From contig NZ_CP053069.1 in the NCBI RefSeq assembly GCF_013003965.1, forward strand, positions 1,147,419 through 1,211,418: a stretch of 64,000 nt of DNA, in the 5' to 3' direction. Within the stretch, counting starts at the first letter, position 1, and every line of letters begins with the position of its first letter. The stretch comes from Usitatibacter rugosus. GTDB taxonomy: Bacteria > Pseudomonadota > Gammaproteobacteria > Burkholderiales > Usitatibacteraceae. A program made the position numbers and the translations under genes. This document shows, in pieces, positions 25,947 to 33,062 of this stretch. The notes beneath the pieces were generated by a model. The model did not search any database, was not told the origin of the DNA, and saw only the letters and a list, made by a program, of their open reading frames with translations.

Positions 25947-27593
25947 TTAGCCTTTCGCGCGTGAGTACCTACGTTGCATGAGATGTTCCCGAGCGGCACG
26001 AAGCGCAGCGACCTCGTCGGCCTTGTAGCCCAATATGTCGGTAAAGAGGACGCGGTCGATGATTTCGACGGCGGGGGCAATATCCGCTTGGCGCAGATAT
26101 GCCGCGACTTGCGGCGCGAGCAGCGTAAGGCGCTTTTTTGCGGCCTTGAGGAGCGCGAGCGACGGCATCGGAAGCTTGTCCACTTCCTTTGGCTCGTGCT
26201 TTAACATGCCGCCTCCGTACGAGCGGCCGACGATTTCGGCGCCGAGGAGCGAGGCGCTATTCAGCATCGCAATCGGCAGTAGTTCCCTACCGATTTCTCG
26301 GCGCTTTGCCGCGAGACTCACGCCGTACAAACTGTTCAGCACGTGAACATTCGCCGCATTCGTGAGTAGTCGCGGGCGATCATGATTCATGTACGTGAAA
26401 ATGAGGTCGGGGCGCTTGACGAGCGGAACCTTAAACCACGGCGAACGCATCCGGCACTTATACGCGTCGTCAACCTTCGTCTTTTCGCCGCTCGCTACGA
26501 GACGCCTTGCGCCGGCCGACAGTTCGTCTTTCGGGGCAAACAAGTAGCAAGCCTTGCCCGCACGCGCGAGCGCCTCCCAGCCCGCTTCCGTGAACACAAG
26601 TCCGCGATGATGCTGCGAACCTGGCGGCGAAATCCTCACGAGTTCGGAAGGGGGCAGTTTCAACGATTGCGCCCGCGCCCGTGTGAGCGTGAAGTAGTCA
26701 TTATTTCCCGTGACCGCGCCAAGGTAAGTCTCGCCCCAGTCCAACATGACTTCGAAGTCATTGGAAAGCGTGACCTTCTCGTATGCTTCCAACGAGGCGC
26801 CGGAGATGAGCGCTTGAGTCCATTTCTCGTTGCCCTTGGGTAGGTAGCCGGTCCACGCCTTGTTCGCAATTGATGCAAGGTCGTCGGCGTTTCGCGCTTG
26901 GAAAACCTCAAAGCGATCGGCGCCGCCCTCGCCCTCGGCGAGTAGCAGTACGACATCCTCCAATACGCCCGGGAAAATGAGTTGCTCGAAAAGGACGAGC
27001 CGAACGCTCCGAAATCTCTTGAGGAGGAAGCGCCGAATCTCGGCGGCATAGTTGACCGAGAGTAGCTCTGCCGGAAGCACGAGCCCGAGGCGCCCGCCCG
27101 GCGCGAGGAACGCGGCCGCATGAACTGTGAACGCCGCCCACGAACTTGCAAGTCCCGTAAGTCGCACGCCTTGGCGGAGCGCGGCTTCAAGTGCCGCCGT
27201 TCTCGCCTCGCCGCTAAATTGTTGGTATCGGACGTAGGGCGGATTTCCGATCACGGCGCCAAATTTAGGCTCCGGCGCTTGCGCGAAGAAATCGCCAACG
27301 TAAAGATTCGGTACCGCCCCATGCTGTCGGAGCAACTCCGCCGCGACGCGAACGGACTCCGCATGGATGTCTACGCCCGATACGACGGGCGCGGCGGCTC
27401 CGAGTTCGCGGAGGCGGATTGCCGCCGCCGACATGAAAGCCGCCTCGCCGCAACTCGGCTCCAAGACGGAGTCGGACGGCGCTCGGATGGCCCAGTCGGC
27501 GATGAATTTTGCGAGTGGCGCCGGAGTGAAAAATGCGCCCCTCGCCTTGCGCTCGGGGGTATTTTCGTGGGCGATCTCAAGCATGGGCGGCAT
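25947..27593 (-). CDS. N6-adenine DNA methyltransferase, Eco57I-like
   Basis: A 548-residue gamma-class methyltransferase that would methylate adenine in the target of the adjacent nuclease. The N-terminus has the ERKARGAFFTPAPLAKFI block; SAM-binding motif I is VLEPSCGEAAFM; the acidic motif is VSGVDIH; the catalytic motif IV is GNPPY. The C-terminal part (NDYFTLTRARAQSLKLPPSELV, and EIVGRSYGGGMLKHEPKEVDKLPMP) is a target-recognition domain as in Eco57I/PglX-like enzymes. No helicase or BREX genes accompany it, so a two-gene type II-like system is most likely. The start at 27593 is chosen; ATG at 27584 is close by. Confidence 0.85.
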   Translation of the reverse strand: MPPMLEIAHENTPERKARGAFFTPAPLAKFIADWAIRAPSDSVLEPSCGEAAFMSAAAIRLRELGAAAPVVSGVDIHAESVRVAAELLRQHGAVPNLYVGDFFAQAPEPKFGAVIGNPPYVRYQQFSGEARTAALEAALRQGVRLTGLASSWAAFTVHAAAFLAPGGRLGLVLPAELLSVNYAAEIRRFLLKRFRSVRLVLFEQLIFPGVLEDVVLLLAEGEGGADRFEVFQARNADDLASIANKAWTGYLPKGNEKWTQALISGASLEAYEKVTLSNDFEVMLDWGETYLGAVTGNNDYFTLTRARAQSLKLPPSELVRISPPGSQHHRGLVFTEAGWEALARAGKACYLFAPKDELSAGARRLVASGEKTKVDDAYKCRMRSPWFKVPLVKRPDLIFTYMNHDRPRLLTNAANVHVLNSLYGVSLAAKRREIGRELLPIAMLNSASLLGAEIVGRSYGGGMLKHEPKEVDKLPMPSLALLKAAKKRLTLLAPQVAAYLRQADIAPAVEIIDRVLFTDILGYKADEVAALRAAREHLMQRRYSRAKG

Positions 27594-27930
27594 TATGACA
27601 GCAGATTTCCAGAACCCGGATTGGCTCGGGGCCATCTTACCGGCGCGGGTTCCGGAGAGCGTCTCGGGCGGTCGATTGTGGAAAAGCCTCTCGGCCGTGG
27701 CGATCTAGGGCGGGTTATCCACGCTCGCTCGGCGTAATCGCCCTCTCGCGACTTCGGATTTTCGATTGCGAGCCCCCGTGGAAATGGGCGACGCTCGCGC
27801 CCATGCACTTCCCGCCCCCTCGCATTCCCCTTCGTGGCCGCCTCGCACGGTCGCGCTACCGGCGACACATGGCGTGGGTTCGATTCCTTGCACGGTTGGG
27901 ACTTGAGCCGAGCCGCCGACACTAACTGGC
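27594..27930. other. Noncoding stretch between cargo genes
   Basis: No gene is visible in 337 bases. It should hold the methyltransferase promoter on the minus strand. It contains TTGTGGAAAA (27676) and TTATCCACG (27715-27723), the latter one base from the DnaA-box consensus. No clear hairpin terminator. Confidence 0.4.
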
Positions 27931-28716
27931 TTACGCGGGCACTTCTTCCTCTGGATTGTTGGGGCCTTGCATCTTCGCGAAGTATGCCTCGGCGGCGGCC
28001 ACTTCCTTTCCTAGTGCCTTTTCGAGCGCGGCGATTCCCTGTTCCCACGACTTCTCATCTAGGCCAACTGCAAGCTTCACGACCATTGGCCGGAATACTT
28101 GGAGCATGTGGTAGTAGGCGATCAAAAGTTCGACGAAGTAGTAGTGATACTGGTCAGCATCGCGCGGGATCTGAAAGTAGTGAAAGAATAGTTGGCTCTT
28201 GTTCGGCTTATCCGTCGGCTTCATTTCAATTCGATGGACGAAAGAGCTAACGTCTGCGTGCGAACCGAACTGCGAGCAAACCTCGTGTTGCTCTAGGAGT
28301 GCTTTCGCCAATGGATAGCGATTCGCGTCGGCTTTCCTTGCCTTCGCAATGTGGGTCTTAATGAATTGGAAGTGGCCGTCACGTTTTTCATATAACTCAA
28401 TCTGCTTAGGGTCTAGGATCATTTCGTAAGCAGCGAAAGTCGCGTCAATAGCCTTCCTCGTCGAGGCGAGAGCTTCGGAGAGATGGCCGCGCATGAGGGC
28501 TGCGGCCGAAACGTACAAGTGAAAGTGAACATATAGGAACAGCGCGGGCACGGCCTGTTCCTTTTCCGGCACGTCGATAAGGTCCGCCGCGCCTTGCCAT
28601 AGCCCGTCCAAGTGCGACAGGAGGTCGAACTCCCTCCGGAGATTCGTAAACGACGTAAGCAGATTCTGTTCTTCGCCGCCAAGGAACTTGAGAAAATCTA
28701 CTTTTTCAGGGGTCAT
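27931..28716 (-). CDS. Island cargo protein of unknown function
   Basis: A 261-residue soluble helical protein, rich in aromatic residues and histidine (ALFLYVHFHLYVSAAALMRGHLSEALASTRKAIDATFAAYEMI, split here by no clear domain). The base composition looks clearly lower in GC than neighbouring genes, which suggests separate acquisition. The start ATG follows GGAGAGCACAAC. No known catalytic motif; the helical layout with a conserved-looking R-x4-6 segment is loosely HEPN-like, a weak suggestion. Its place beside an R-M pair at the island's right end is where defence or anti-phage cargo is commonly carried. Confidence 0.65.
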   Translation of the reverse strand: MTPEKVDFLKFLGGEEQNLLTSFTNLRREFDLLSHLDGLWQGAADLIDVPEKEQAVPALFLYVHFHLYVSAAALMRGHLSEALASTRKAIDATFAAYEMILDPKQIELYEKRDGHFQFIKTHIAKARKADANRYPLAKALLEQHEVCSQFGSHADVSSFVHRIEMKPTDKPNKSQLFFHYFQIPRDADQYHYYFVELLIAYYHMLQVFRPMVVKLAVGLDEKSWEQGIAALEKALGKEVAAAEAYFAKMQGPNNPEEEVPA

Positions 28717-28788
28717 GTTGTGCTCTCCCGTGAGCGAGCCCGCCGCCTTGGGTACTCAAGGCGCATGAGATAGCTTACGGCAGCGTCG

Positions 28789-28812
28789 TGTTTGCACGGC
28801 GTTTGCATCAAA
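28789..28812 (+). repeat. Right subterminal repeat, candidate integrase arm sites
   Basis: TGTTTGCACGGCGTTTGCA plus five bases, with TTTGCA at 28791 and 28802, 11 bases apart. It is the direct counterpart of 18167-18190 (21 of 24 bases). It lies 42 bases inside attR. Confidence 0.65.
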
Positions 28813-28853
28813 ACGAAAAAAAGGGCTATTCGCCCCATGTGTACACTCTGTCA

Positions 28854-28877
28854 GTTCGAATCCCTCTCTCTCCGCCA
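28854..28877 (+). repeat. attR, 24-base copy of the tRNA-Ser 3' end
   Basis: Exact copy of 18051-18074. Only the T arm and acceptor 3' half are present, so this is an attachment site and not a second tRNA gene. Confidence 0.95.
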
Positions 28878-28888
28878 GGATTCCCGCG

Positions 28889-28917
28889 AAAGCCAGCCCT
28901 TCAAACGGCTGGCTTTT
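28889..28917 (+). terminator. Probable original terminator of tRNA-Ser, now beyond the island
   Basis: AAAGCCAGCC (28889-28898) pairs with GGCTGGCTTT (28907-28916) around an 8-base loop, then T. It starts 11 bases after attR, the distance expected for the tRNA terminator in the uninterrupted chromosome. It overlaps the end of the convergent MFS gene. Confidence 0.7.
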
Positions 28918-30082
28918 CCGTTTCCAGCGTCCGCGTATCCGGGAGCTGCGTGACGACGAGGAAGGTGATGAACGCGATCCCGGCCATCACCCACAGCAGC
29001 GTGGCGAAGCCCGACTGCTTCACGAGCGGTCCCAACAGCCACACCGCGACGGAGCTCGCACCTAGCGACACCGCGAGACGCATTCCCGCCACGCGAGAAC
29101 GCATGCGGTCGTCCACGTAGCGCACGATCATCGCGTCGGTGAAGGGGATGGCGCCGAAGATCGCCGTCATGAAGAGCGCCTGCATTACGTAGAGCGTCCA
29201 ACTCTCGGCGTGCGCGGCGAAGAGCAGGAACGGAATCTGCAGCAGCAGCACCGTGAGGTAGAGCGGCTTCAGCGCGAAGCGGTCGATGAGCCGGCCGACG
29301 ACCAGCTGCGCGATGGACGCCACTGCATAAACGACCGCGAGCAGCACGCCCAGCAACGCCGGATCGCGCGAGATGTCAGCAAAGCGCTCGTGCAAAAGCT
29401 CGTAGTTCCCGTTGGTCGAGAAATTGAAGAGCAGGCTGCCGGCCGTGGCCGCGAGCGTCATCACCAGGAACACGCGGGCGAGCAGGCGCGTCGGTAACTC
29501 AACCTGCGTGGCCTTCCGCTTGGCGGGCGGCGCCGATTCCACGGTGGAGACCATCGCGAACGCGATGCCGCAGGCGAGGCTCAGCACGCCCGGCACGGCG
29601 AACGCGAGCCGCCATCCGAAGTGCTTCACGAGGTAGCCCGTGATCACGGCAGCGAGCGCCACGCCAATGTTGCCCGCGAAACCGTTCACGCCGATGGTCC
29701 AGCCGGGCTTGGTCGAGCCCTGCAGCAGCATCGGGATGCCTACCGGGTGGTAGATGGACGCGAAGCAGCCGAGCAGCGCCAGCGCGAGCGCCAACTGCAA
29801 CGGCGATTGCGTGACGGCGACCAGCATCGCCGAGGCACCCATGCCCATGAAGAAGAGAATCATCATCGAGCGCCGTCCCCAGTGGTCGCCGAGCTTGCCC
29901 GCCGGAAGCGCGCCCAGCCCGAAGAAGAGGAATGCGGCGGCGCTGTACGGCATGAGGTCTTCCCAGCGCGTGAGGCCGAACTCGAGGGCGATCGTCGTCA
30001 CGGCCGTGGCGAAGATCAGCAGGAACATGTGGTCGATCGCGTGGCCGACGTTGAGCAGGACGCGGGTAGGGGTGTTGTGCAT
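28901..30082 (-). CDS. MFS transporter
   Basis: A 393-residue major facilitator with about 12 membrane helices. The motif between helices 2 and 3 is GKLGDHWGRRSMM, the MFS A-motif. The second half repeats it as GRLIDRFALKP. GVNGFAGNIGVALAAVITGYL matches the helix 5 antiporter-like region of drug and small-molecule exporters. The substrate is not evident. It is divergent from an AraC regulator 44 bases away, which probably controls it. ATG at 30082 is used; one at 30109 would add nine residues. Confidence 0.9.
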   Translation of the reverse strand: MHNTPTRVLLNVGHAIDHMFLLIFATAVTTIALEFGLTRWEDLMPYSAAAFLFFGLGALPAGKLGDHWGRRSMMILFFMGMGASAMLVAVTQSPLQLALALALLGCFASIYHPVGIPMLLQGSTKPGWTIGVNGFAGNIGVALAAVITGYLVKHFGWRLAFAVPGVLSLACGIAFAMVSTVESAPPAKRKATQVELPTRLLARVFLVMTLAATAGSLLFNFSTNGNYELLHERFADISRDPALLGVLLAVVYAVASIAQLVVGRLIDRFALKPLYLTVLLLQIPFLLFAAHAESWTLYVMQALFMTAIFGAIPFTDAMIVRYVDDRMRSRVAGMRLAVSLGASSVAVWLLGPLVKQSGFATLLWVMAGIAFITFLVVTQLPDTRTLETEKPAV

Positions 30083-30126
30083 GGAGACATCATCGCCCGG
30101 GCAGGGCATGGCCGTCTTGCCCTAGA

Positions 30127-30939
30127 ATGCCAATCATGCGTCCAAAACCGCCAACGCTTCGCAGGGCGCCCGGAGCCAACACGGACCACGTCGTGGCCAA
30201 CCGCGTGCCGCGCCCCGTCTCCGCGCTCGCGACGTCGTATCCGAAGTCTCACGACATCGCGCCGCACAGCCATCCTCGCGCGCAACTCATCTTCGCGGTG
30301 CAAGGCGTGATGACGGTTCGCGCGGCGGGATCGATGTGGACCGTACCCGCGAGCCACGCGCTCTGGATGCCCAGCGGCGTCGAGCATGGCGTCCACATGG
30401 ATAGCGCCGTGGAGATGCGCTCGCTCTACTTCGAGCCGCGGCGAGTGCGAGGCGCGCCCAGGGAATGCCAGGTGCTCTTCATGCCTCCGTTGCTGCGCGA
30501 GCTCGTCGTGAGCGCGATGGACATCCCACCGCTCTACGACGAGCGCAGCCGGGACGGCCGCTTGATGCAGCTCATCGTGGATGAAGTGGTCTCGCTCACA
30601 CCGCGCCCGCTGGGACTTCGCATGCCGGGCGATCCGCGGCTCGCTCGTTTGTGCGATCGACTTCTAACGGATCTCGCATCCACAGCGTCCATCGCGGAGC
30701 GGGGACACGAGGTGGGCCTCAGCGAACGTAGTGTCATCAGGCTCTTCCCGATCGAAACCGGATTGAGCTTCGGGCGCTGGCAGCAGCAAGCGCGATTGCT
30801 GAAAGCGTTCGCACTGTTCGACGAAGGCCTCGGCGTCACGCGCGTCGCGCTCGAGCTCGGCTATTCGAGCCCCGGTGCATTCGCGAAGATGTTTCGCCGG
30901 CTGATGGGCACGTCGCCCCTCGCCATGCTCGCGGAATGA
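30127..30939 (+). CDS. AraC family regulator with cupin sensor
   Basis: A 270-residue transcription factor. The N-terminal cupin is visible in HDIAPHSHPRAQLIFAVQGVMTVRAAG (about 42-68) and MPSGVEHGVHM. The C-terminal double helix-turn-helix includes GLSERSVIRLFPIETGLSFGRWQQQARLLKA and VTRVALELGYSSPGAFAKMFRRLMGTSP, the classic AraC signature (last 100 residues). It is divergent from the MFS gene, the standard arrangement for a locally acting efflux regulator. Two ATGs (30127 and 30136) are possible. Confidence 0.9.
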   Translation: MPIMRPKPPTLRRAPGANTDHVVANRVPRPVSALATSYPKSHDIAPHSHPRAQLIFAVQGVMTVRAAGSMWTVPASHALWMPSGVEHGVHMDSAVEMRSLYFEPRRVRGAPRECQVLFMPPLLRELVVSAMDIPPLYDERSRDGRLMQLIVDEVVSLTPRPLGLRMPGDPRLARLCDRLLTDLASTASIAERGHEVGLSERSVIRLFPIETGLSFGRWQQQARLLKAFALFDEGLGVTRVALELGYSSPGAFAKMFRRLMGTSPLAMLAE

Positions 30940-31043
30940 AATTCCAAACCTGCGTGGAATTGTCTTTGCAAACACTTCCACGTATTCGCGCAATCGCTGC
31001 CCCGGGGAAACGGCTTGCGCGTCCCTAGGAACCCGTAACCGGC

Positions 31044-31058
31044 TGGCACGGCGGTTGC
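31044..31058 (+). promoter_or_regulatory. Sigma-54 promoter (-24/-12)
   Basis: TGGCACGGCGGTTGC matches the sigma-54 consensus TGGCACG-N4-TTGC exactly, including the critical GG and GC with correct spacing. It lies 45 bases upstream of the ATG of the Gly/Asn/Gln-rich protein on the same strand, placing the start site near 31070 with a 33-base leader. Confidence 0.85.
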
Positions 31059-31102
31059 GGAGAGTCTCCTTGCCGTTCTCACTAAACATCAGGAGATTCC
31101 TC

Positions 31103-31378
31103 ATGGGTCAGAACCACGGTAACCAGGGCAACCAGCAAGGTAACCAGGGCAGCAACCAGGGCAACCAGCAGGGCAGCAACCAGAACCAGAAGGATCGCGA
31201 CCAGCAGCAGCAATCCCCGCAGCGCAACCCGGGCCAGCAGGGCGACCGCGGCCAGGGCGGGCAGGGCTCCGACGGCAAGAACCCGAACCAGACGCCCGGC
31301 AGTGGCAAAGGCCAGGCGGGCCAGGCTGGCGAACGGGACTCGTCCGACCAGAACCGCGACTCGTCGAAGAGCCGCTAG
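31103..31378 (+). CDS. Gly/Asn/Gln-rich disordered small protein
   Basis: A 91-residue low-complexity protein built of GNQ/GSNQ units (GNQGNQQGNQGSNQGNQQG, residues 6-24) followed by a Q-, D-, G-, K- and S-rich tail. No hydrophobic core, signal peptide or motif; it is almost certainly disordered, and resembles hydrophilin or stress-induced small proteins in composition only. A clear AGGAGA ribosome site precedes the ATG. It stands alone between a sigma-54 promoter and a strong terminator, so it is a single-gene unit likely made under nitrogen or other sigma-54-linked conditions. Confidence 0.75.
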   Translation: MGQNHGNQGNQQGNQGSNQGNQQGSNQNQKDRDQQQQSPQRNPGQQGDRGQGGQGSDGKNPNQTPGSGKGQAGQAGERDSSDQNRDSSKSR

Positions 31379-31397
31379 TCCAGCACGTTGTGCACGA

Positions 31398-31424
31398 GGG
31401 GCCGGCGCCTGCCGGCCCCTTTTT
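31398..31424 (+). terminator. Strong rho-independent terminator
   Basis: GGGGCCGGC (31398-31406), loop GCCT, GCCGGCCCC (31411-31419), then TTTTT. It closes the disordered protein's transcript. Confidence 0.92.
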
Positions 31425-31562
31425 ATTGCGTCCCCTCCCGTAGGAAGTGTCCGAGCGTTCAAAGGCCGGTCGGCTTTCCGCCTTGTAGGACAGTTCCGAT
31501 GTAATCCGCTCCACCCGCTTGATACGTTTACAAGCGCCACGAAACTACTTCCAACCACGGCC

Positions 31563-33062
31563 ATGCAAAAAGAAGTCACCAAGGCTCCCGCGAAAGAAGC
31601 CCCGCGCTTGCTGGAGACCGGCGTTCCCGGCCTCGACACGGTGCTGGGCGGCGGCCTCACACCCGACCGCGTCTACCTGCTGGAAGGCACCCCCGGCGCC
31701 GGCAAGACGACGCTCGCCATGCAATTCCTCCTCGCGGGCGTGCGCGCCGGCGAGAAGACGCTCTACGTGACACTCTCCGAGAGCGAGGAAGAGCTGCGGT
31801 CGATCGCCCACGCCCACGGCTGGGATCACTCGGGCATCAACACGCTCGAAGTCATCGCGGCGGACGATCTCATCGATGGGGCCTCGCAGTACACGGTCTT
31901 CCATCCCTCCGACGTCGAGCTGGCCGCGGCCTTCCGCAAGATCCTGGACGAGGTCGAGCGCCTCGGCGCCACGCGCGTCATCGTCGATTCGCTCTCGGAG
32001 TTGCGCCTGCTGGCCGACGGCCCGCTGCAGTTCCGCCGCCAGCTCCTCGCCTTGAAGCGCTTCTTCTCCGGGCGGCATTGCACGGTGCTGATCCTCGACG
32101 ACCAGCTCTTCGACATGCAGATCCAGAGCATCGCGCACGGCGTGATCCGCCTGGAGCAGCTTCCCGCGAACTACGGAGCCCACCGCCGCCGCATGCAAGT
32201 ACAGAAGTACCGCGGCATGCGCTTCCTGTCCGGCTTCCACGACTTCAACATCGTCCAGGGCGGCTTGGTCGTGTTCCCGCGCCTGGTGGCCGCCGAGACG
32301 CGCGGACGCCGGCCGCACGGAGCGCTGGAGAGCGGTGTCGCCGAGCTCGATCGCCTGCTGGGCGGCGGCCTCGAGCGCGGCACGAGCACGCTCATCATCG
32401 GCGCGGCGGGATCGGGCAAGTCCACGCTCTCCGCGCAGTTCTCGATCGCGGCCTGCGAGCGCGGCGAGCGCGCCGACATCTTCGCCTTCGACGAGAGCCT
32501 CGCGACGCTCGCCGCTCGCGCCGAAGGCCTCGGCATGCAGTTCGACAAGTACCTCGACAACGGCCAGCTGCGCGTCCACCAGATCGATCCGGCCGAGCTC
32601 TCGCCGGGCGAGTTCATCCATCGCGTCGTGCGCTCCGCCAACGAGGGCGCGCGCGTCATCACGATCGACAGCCTCAACGGCTACCTCCACGCGATGCCGG
32701 AGGAAAAGTTCCTGCTGCTGCAGCTTCATGAGCTGCTCACGTGGCTTGCGCAGAAGGGCGTGGCCACGCTGCTGGTGAGCGTGCAGCAAGGGCTGATCGG
32801 CCACATGACCTCGCCGATCGACACGAGCTATCTCGCGGACACGGTGATGTTGCTGCGCTACTTCGAGAACGCGGGCGAGGTGCGCCAGGCCATCTCCATC
32901 ATGAAGAAGCGCGGCGGCGCGCACGAGCGCACGGTGAGCGAGTTCAGCCTCGACGCGGGCGGCATCCGCGTGGGCGAGCCGCTGCGCCAGTTCCGCGGCG
33001 TGCTGACCGGCGTGCCGGTCTACGACGGGCAGAGTGCTTCGCTCATGAGATCGCGTCCTTGA
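31563..33062 (+). CDS. KaiC-like tandem RecA ATPase
   Basis: A 499-residue protein with two KaiC/RadA-type ATPase domains. Domain 1 (about 14-250) has TGVPGLDTVLGGGL, Walker A GTPGAGKTT and Walker B RVIVDSLSE. Domain 2 (about 260-490) has SGVAELDRLLGGGLERG, Walker A GAAGSGKST and Walker B ITIDSLNG. Both domains keep catalytic-glutamate positions (SESEEE; DESLA). No kaiA or kaiB is near, so a clock role is unlikely; such proteins in non-cyanobacteria are usually paired with histidine kinases in stress or light signalling. Its stop overlaps the kinase start by four bases (TTGA). No clear ribosome site precedes the ATG. Confidence 0.9.
   Translation: MQKEVTKAPAKEAPRLLETGVPGLDTVLGGGLTPDRVYLLEGTPGAGKTTLAMQFLLAGVRAGEKTLYVTLSESEEELRSIAHAHGWDHSGINTLEVIAADDLIDGASQYTVFHPSDVELAAAFRKILDEVERLGATRVIVDSLSELRLLADGPLQFRRQLLALKRFFSGRHCTVLILDDQLFDMQIQSIAHGVIRLEQLPANYGAHRRRMQVQKYRGMRFLSGFHDFNIVQGGLVVFPRLVAAETRGRRPHGALESGVAELDRLLGGGLERGTSTLIIGAAGSGKSTLSAQFSIAACERGERADIFAFDESLATLAARAEGLGMQFDKYLDNGQLRVHQIDPAELSPGEFIHRVVRSANEGARVITIDSLNGYLHAMPEEKFLLLQLHELLTWLAQKGVATLLVSVQQGLIGHMTSPIDTSYLADTVMLLRYFENAGEVRQAISIMKKRGGAHERTVSEFSLDAGGIRVGEPLRQFRGVLTGVPVYDGQSASLMRSRP

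Larger units (their letters stand above)
18051..28877. mobile_element. Integrative island, phage-satellite-like, inserted in tRNA-Ser(GCT)
   Basis: Bounded by exact 24-base direct repeats of the tRNA 3' end (18051-18074 and 28854-28877), with a tyrosine integrase immediately inside the left end. The left-to-right block encodes integrase, an AlpA/Xis-like HTH, primase zinc finger, AAA ATPase, a repeat array, a terminase small subunit and small unknown proteins, mostly joined by ATGA overlaps. The right end carries minus-strand cargo: methyltransferase, putative endonuclease and one unknown gene. No large terminase, portal, capsid or tail gene exists, so it is not a complete prophage. Gene content and size are those of PICI- or P4-type satellites, an inference from layout. 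Confidence 0.9.

Noticed and set aside
27860..27900. A T-loop-like GGTTCGATTCC that might be a tRNA remnant
   Set aside because: No matching acceptor, D or anticodon arm can be drawn around it.
28854..28877. A second tRNA-Ser gene at the right island end
   Set aside because: Only the last 24 bases of the tRNA are present; the rest of the cloverleaf is missing, so it is attR.
18051..28877. Island considered as a complete or nearly complete prophage
   Set aside because: Besides the small terminase no virion gene is present, and no space is left for one.
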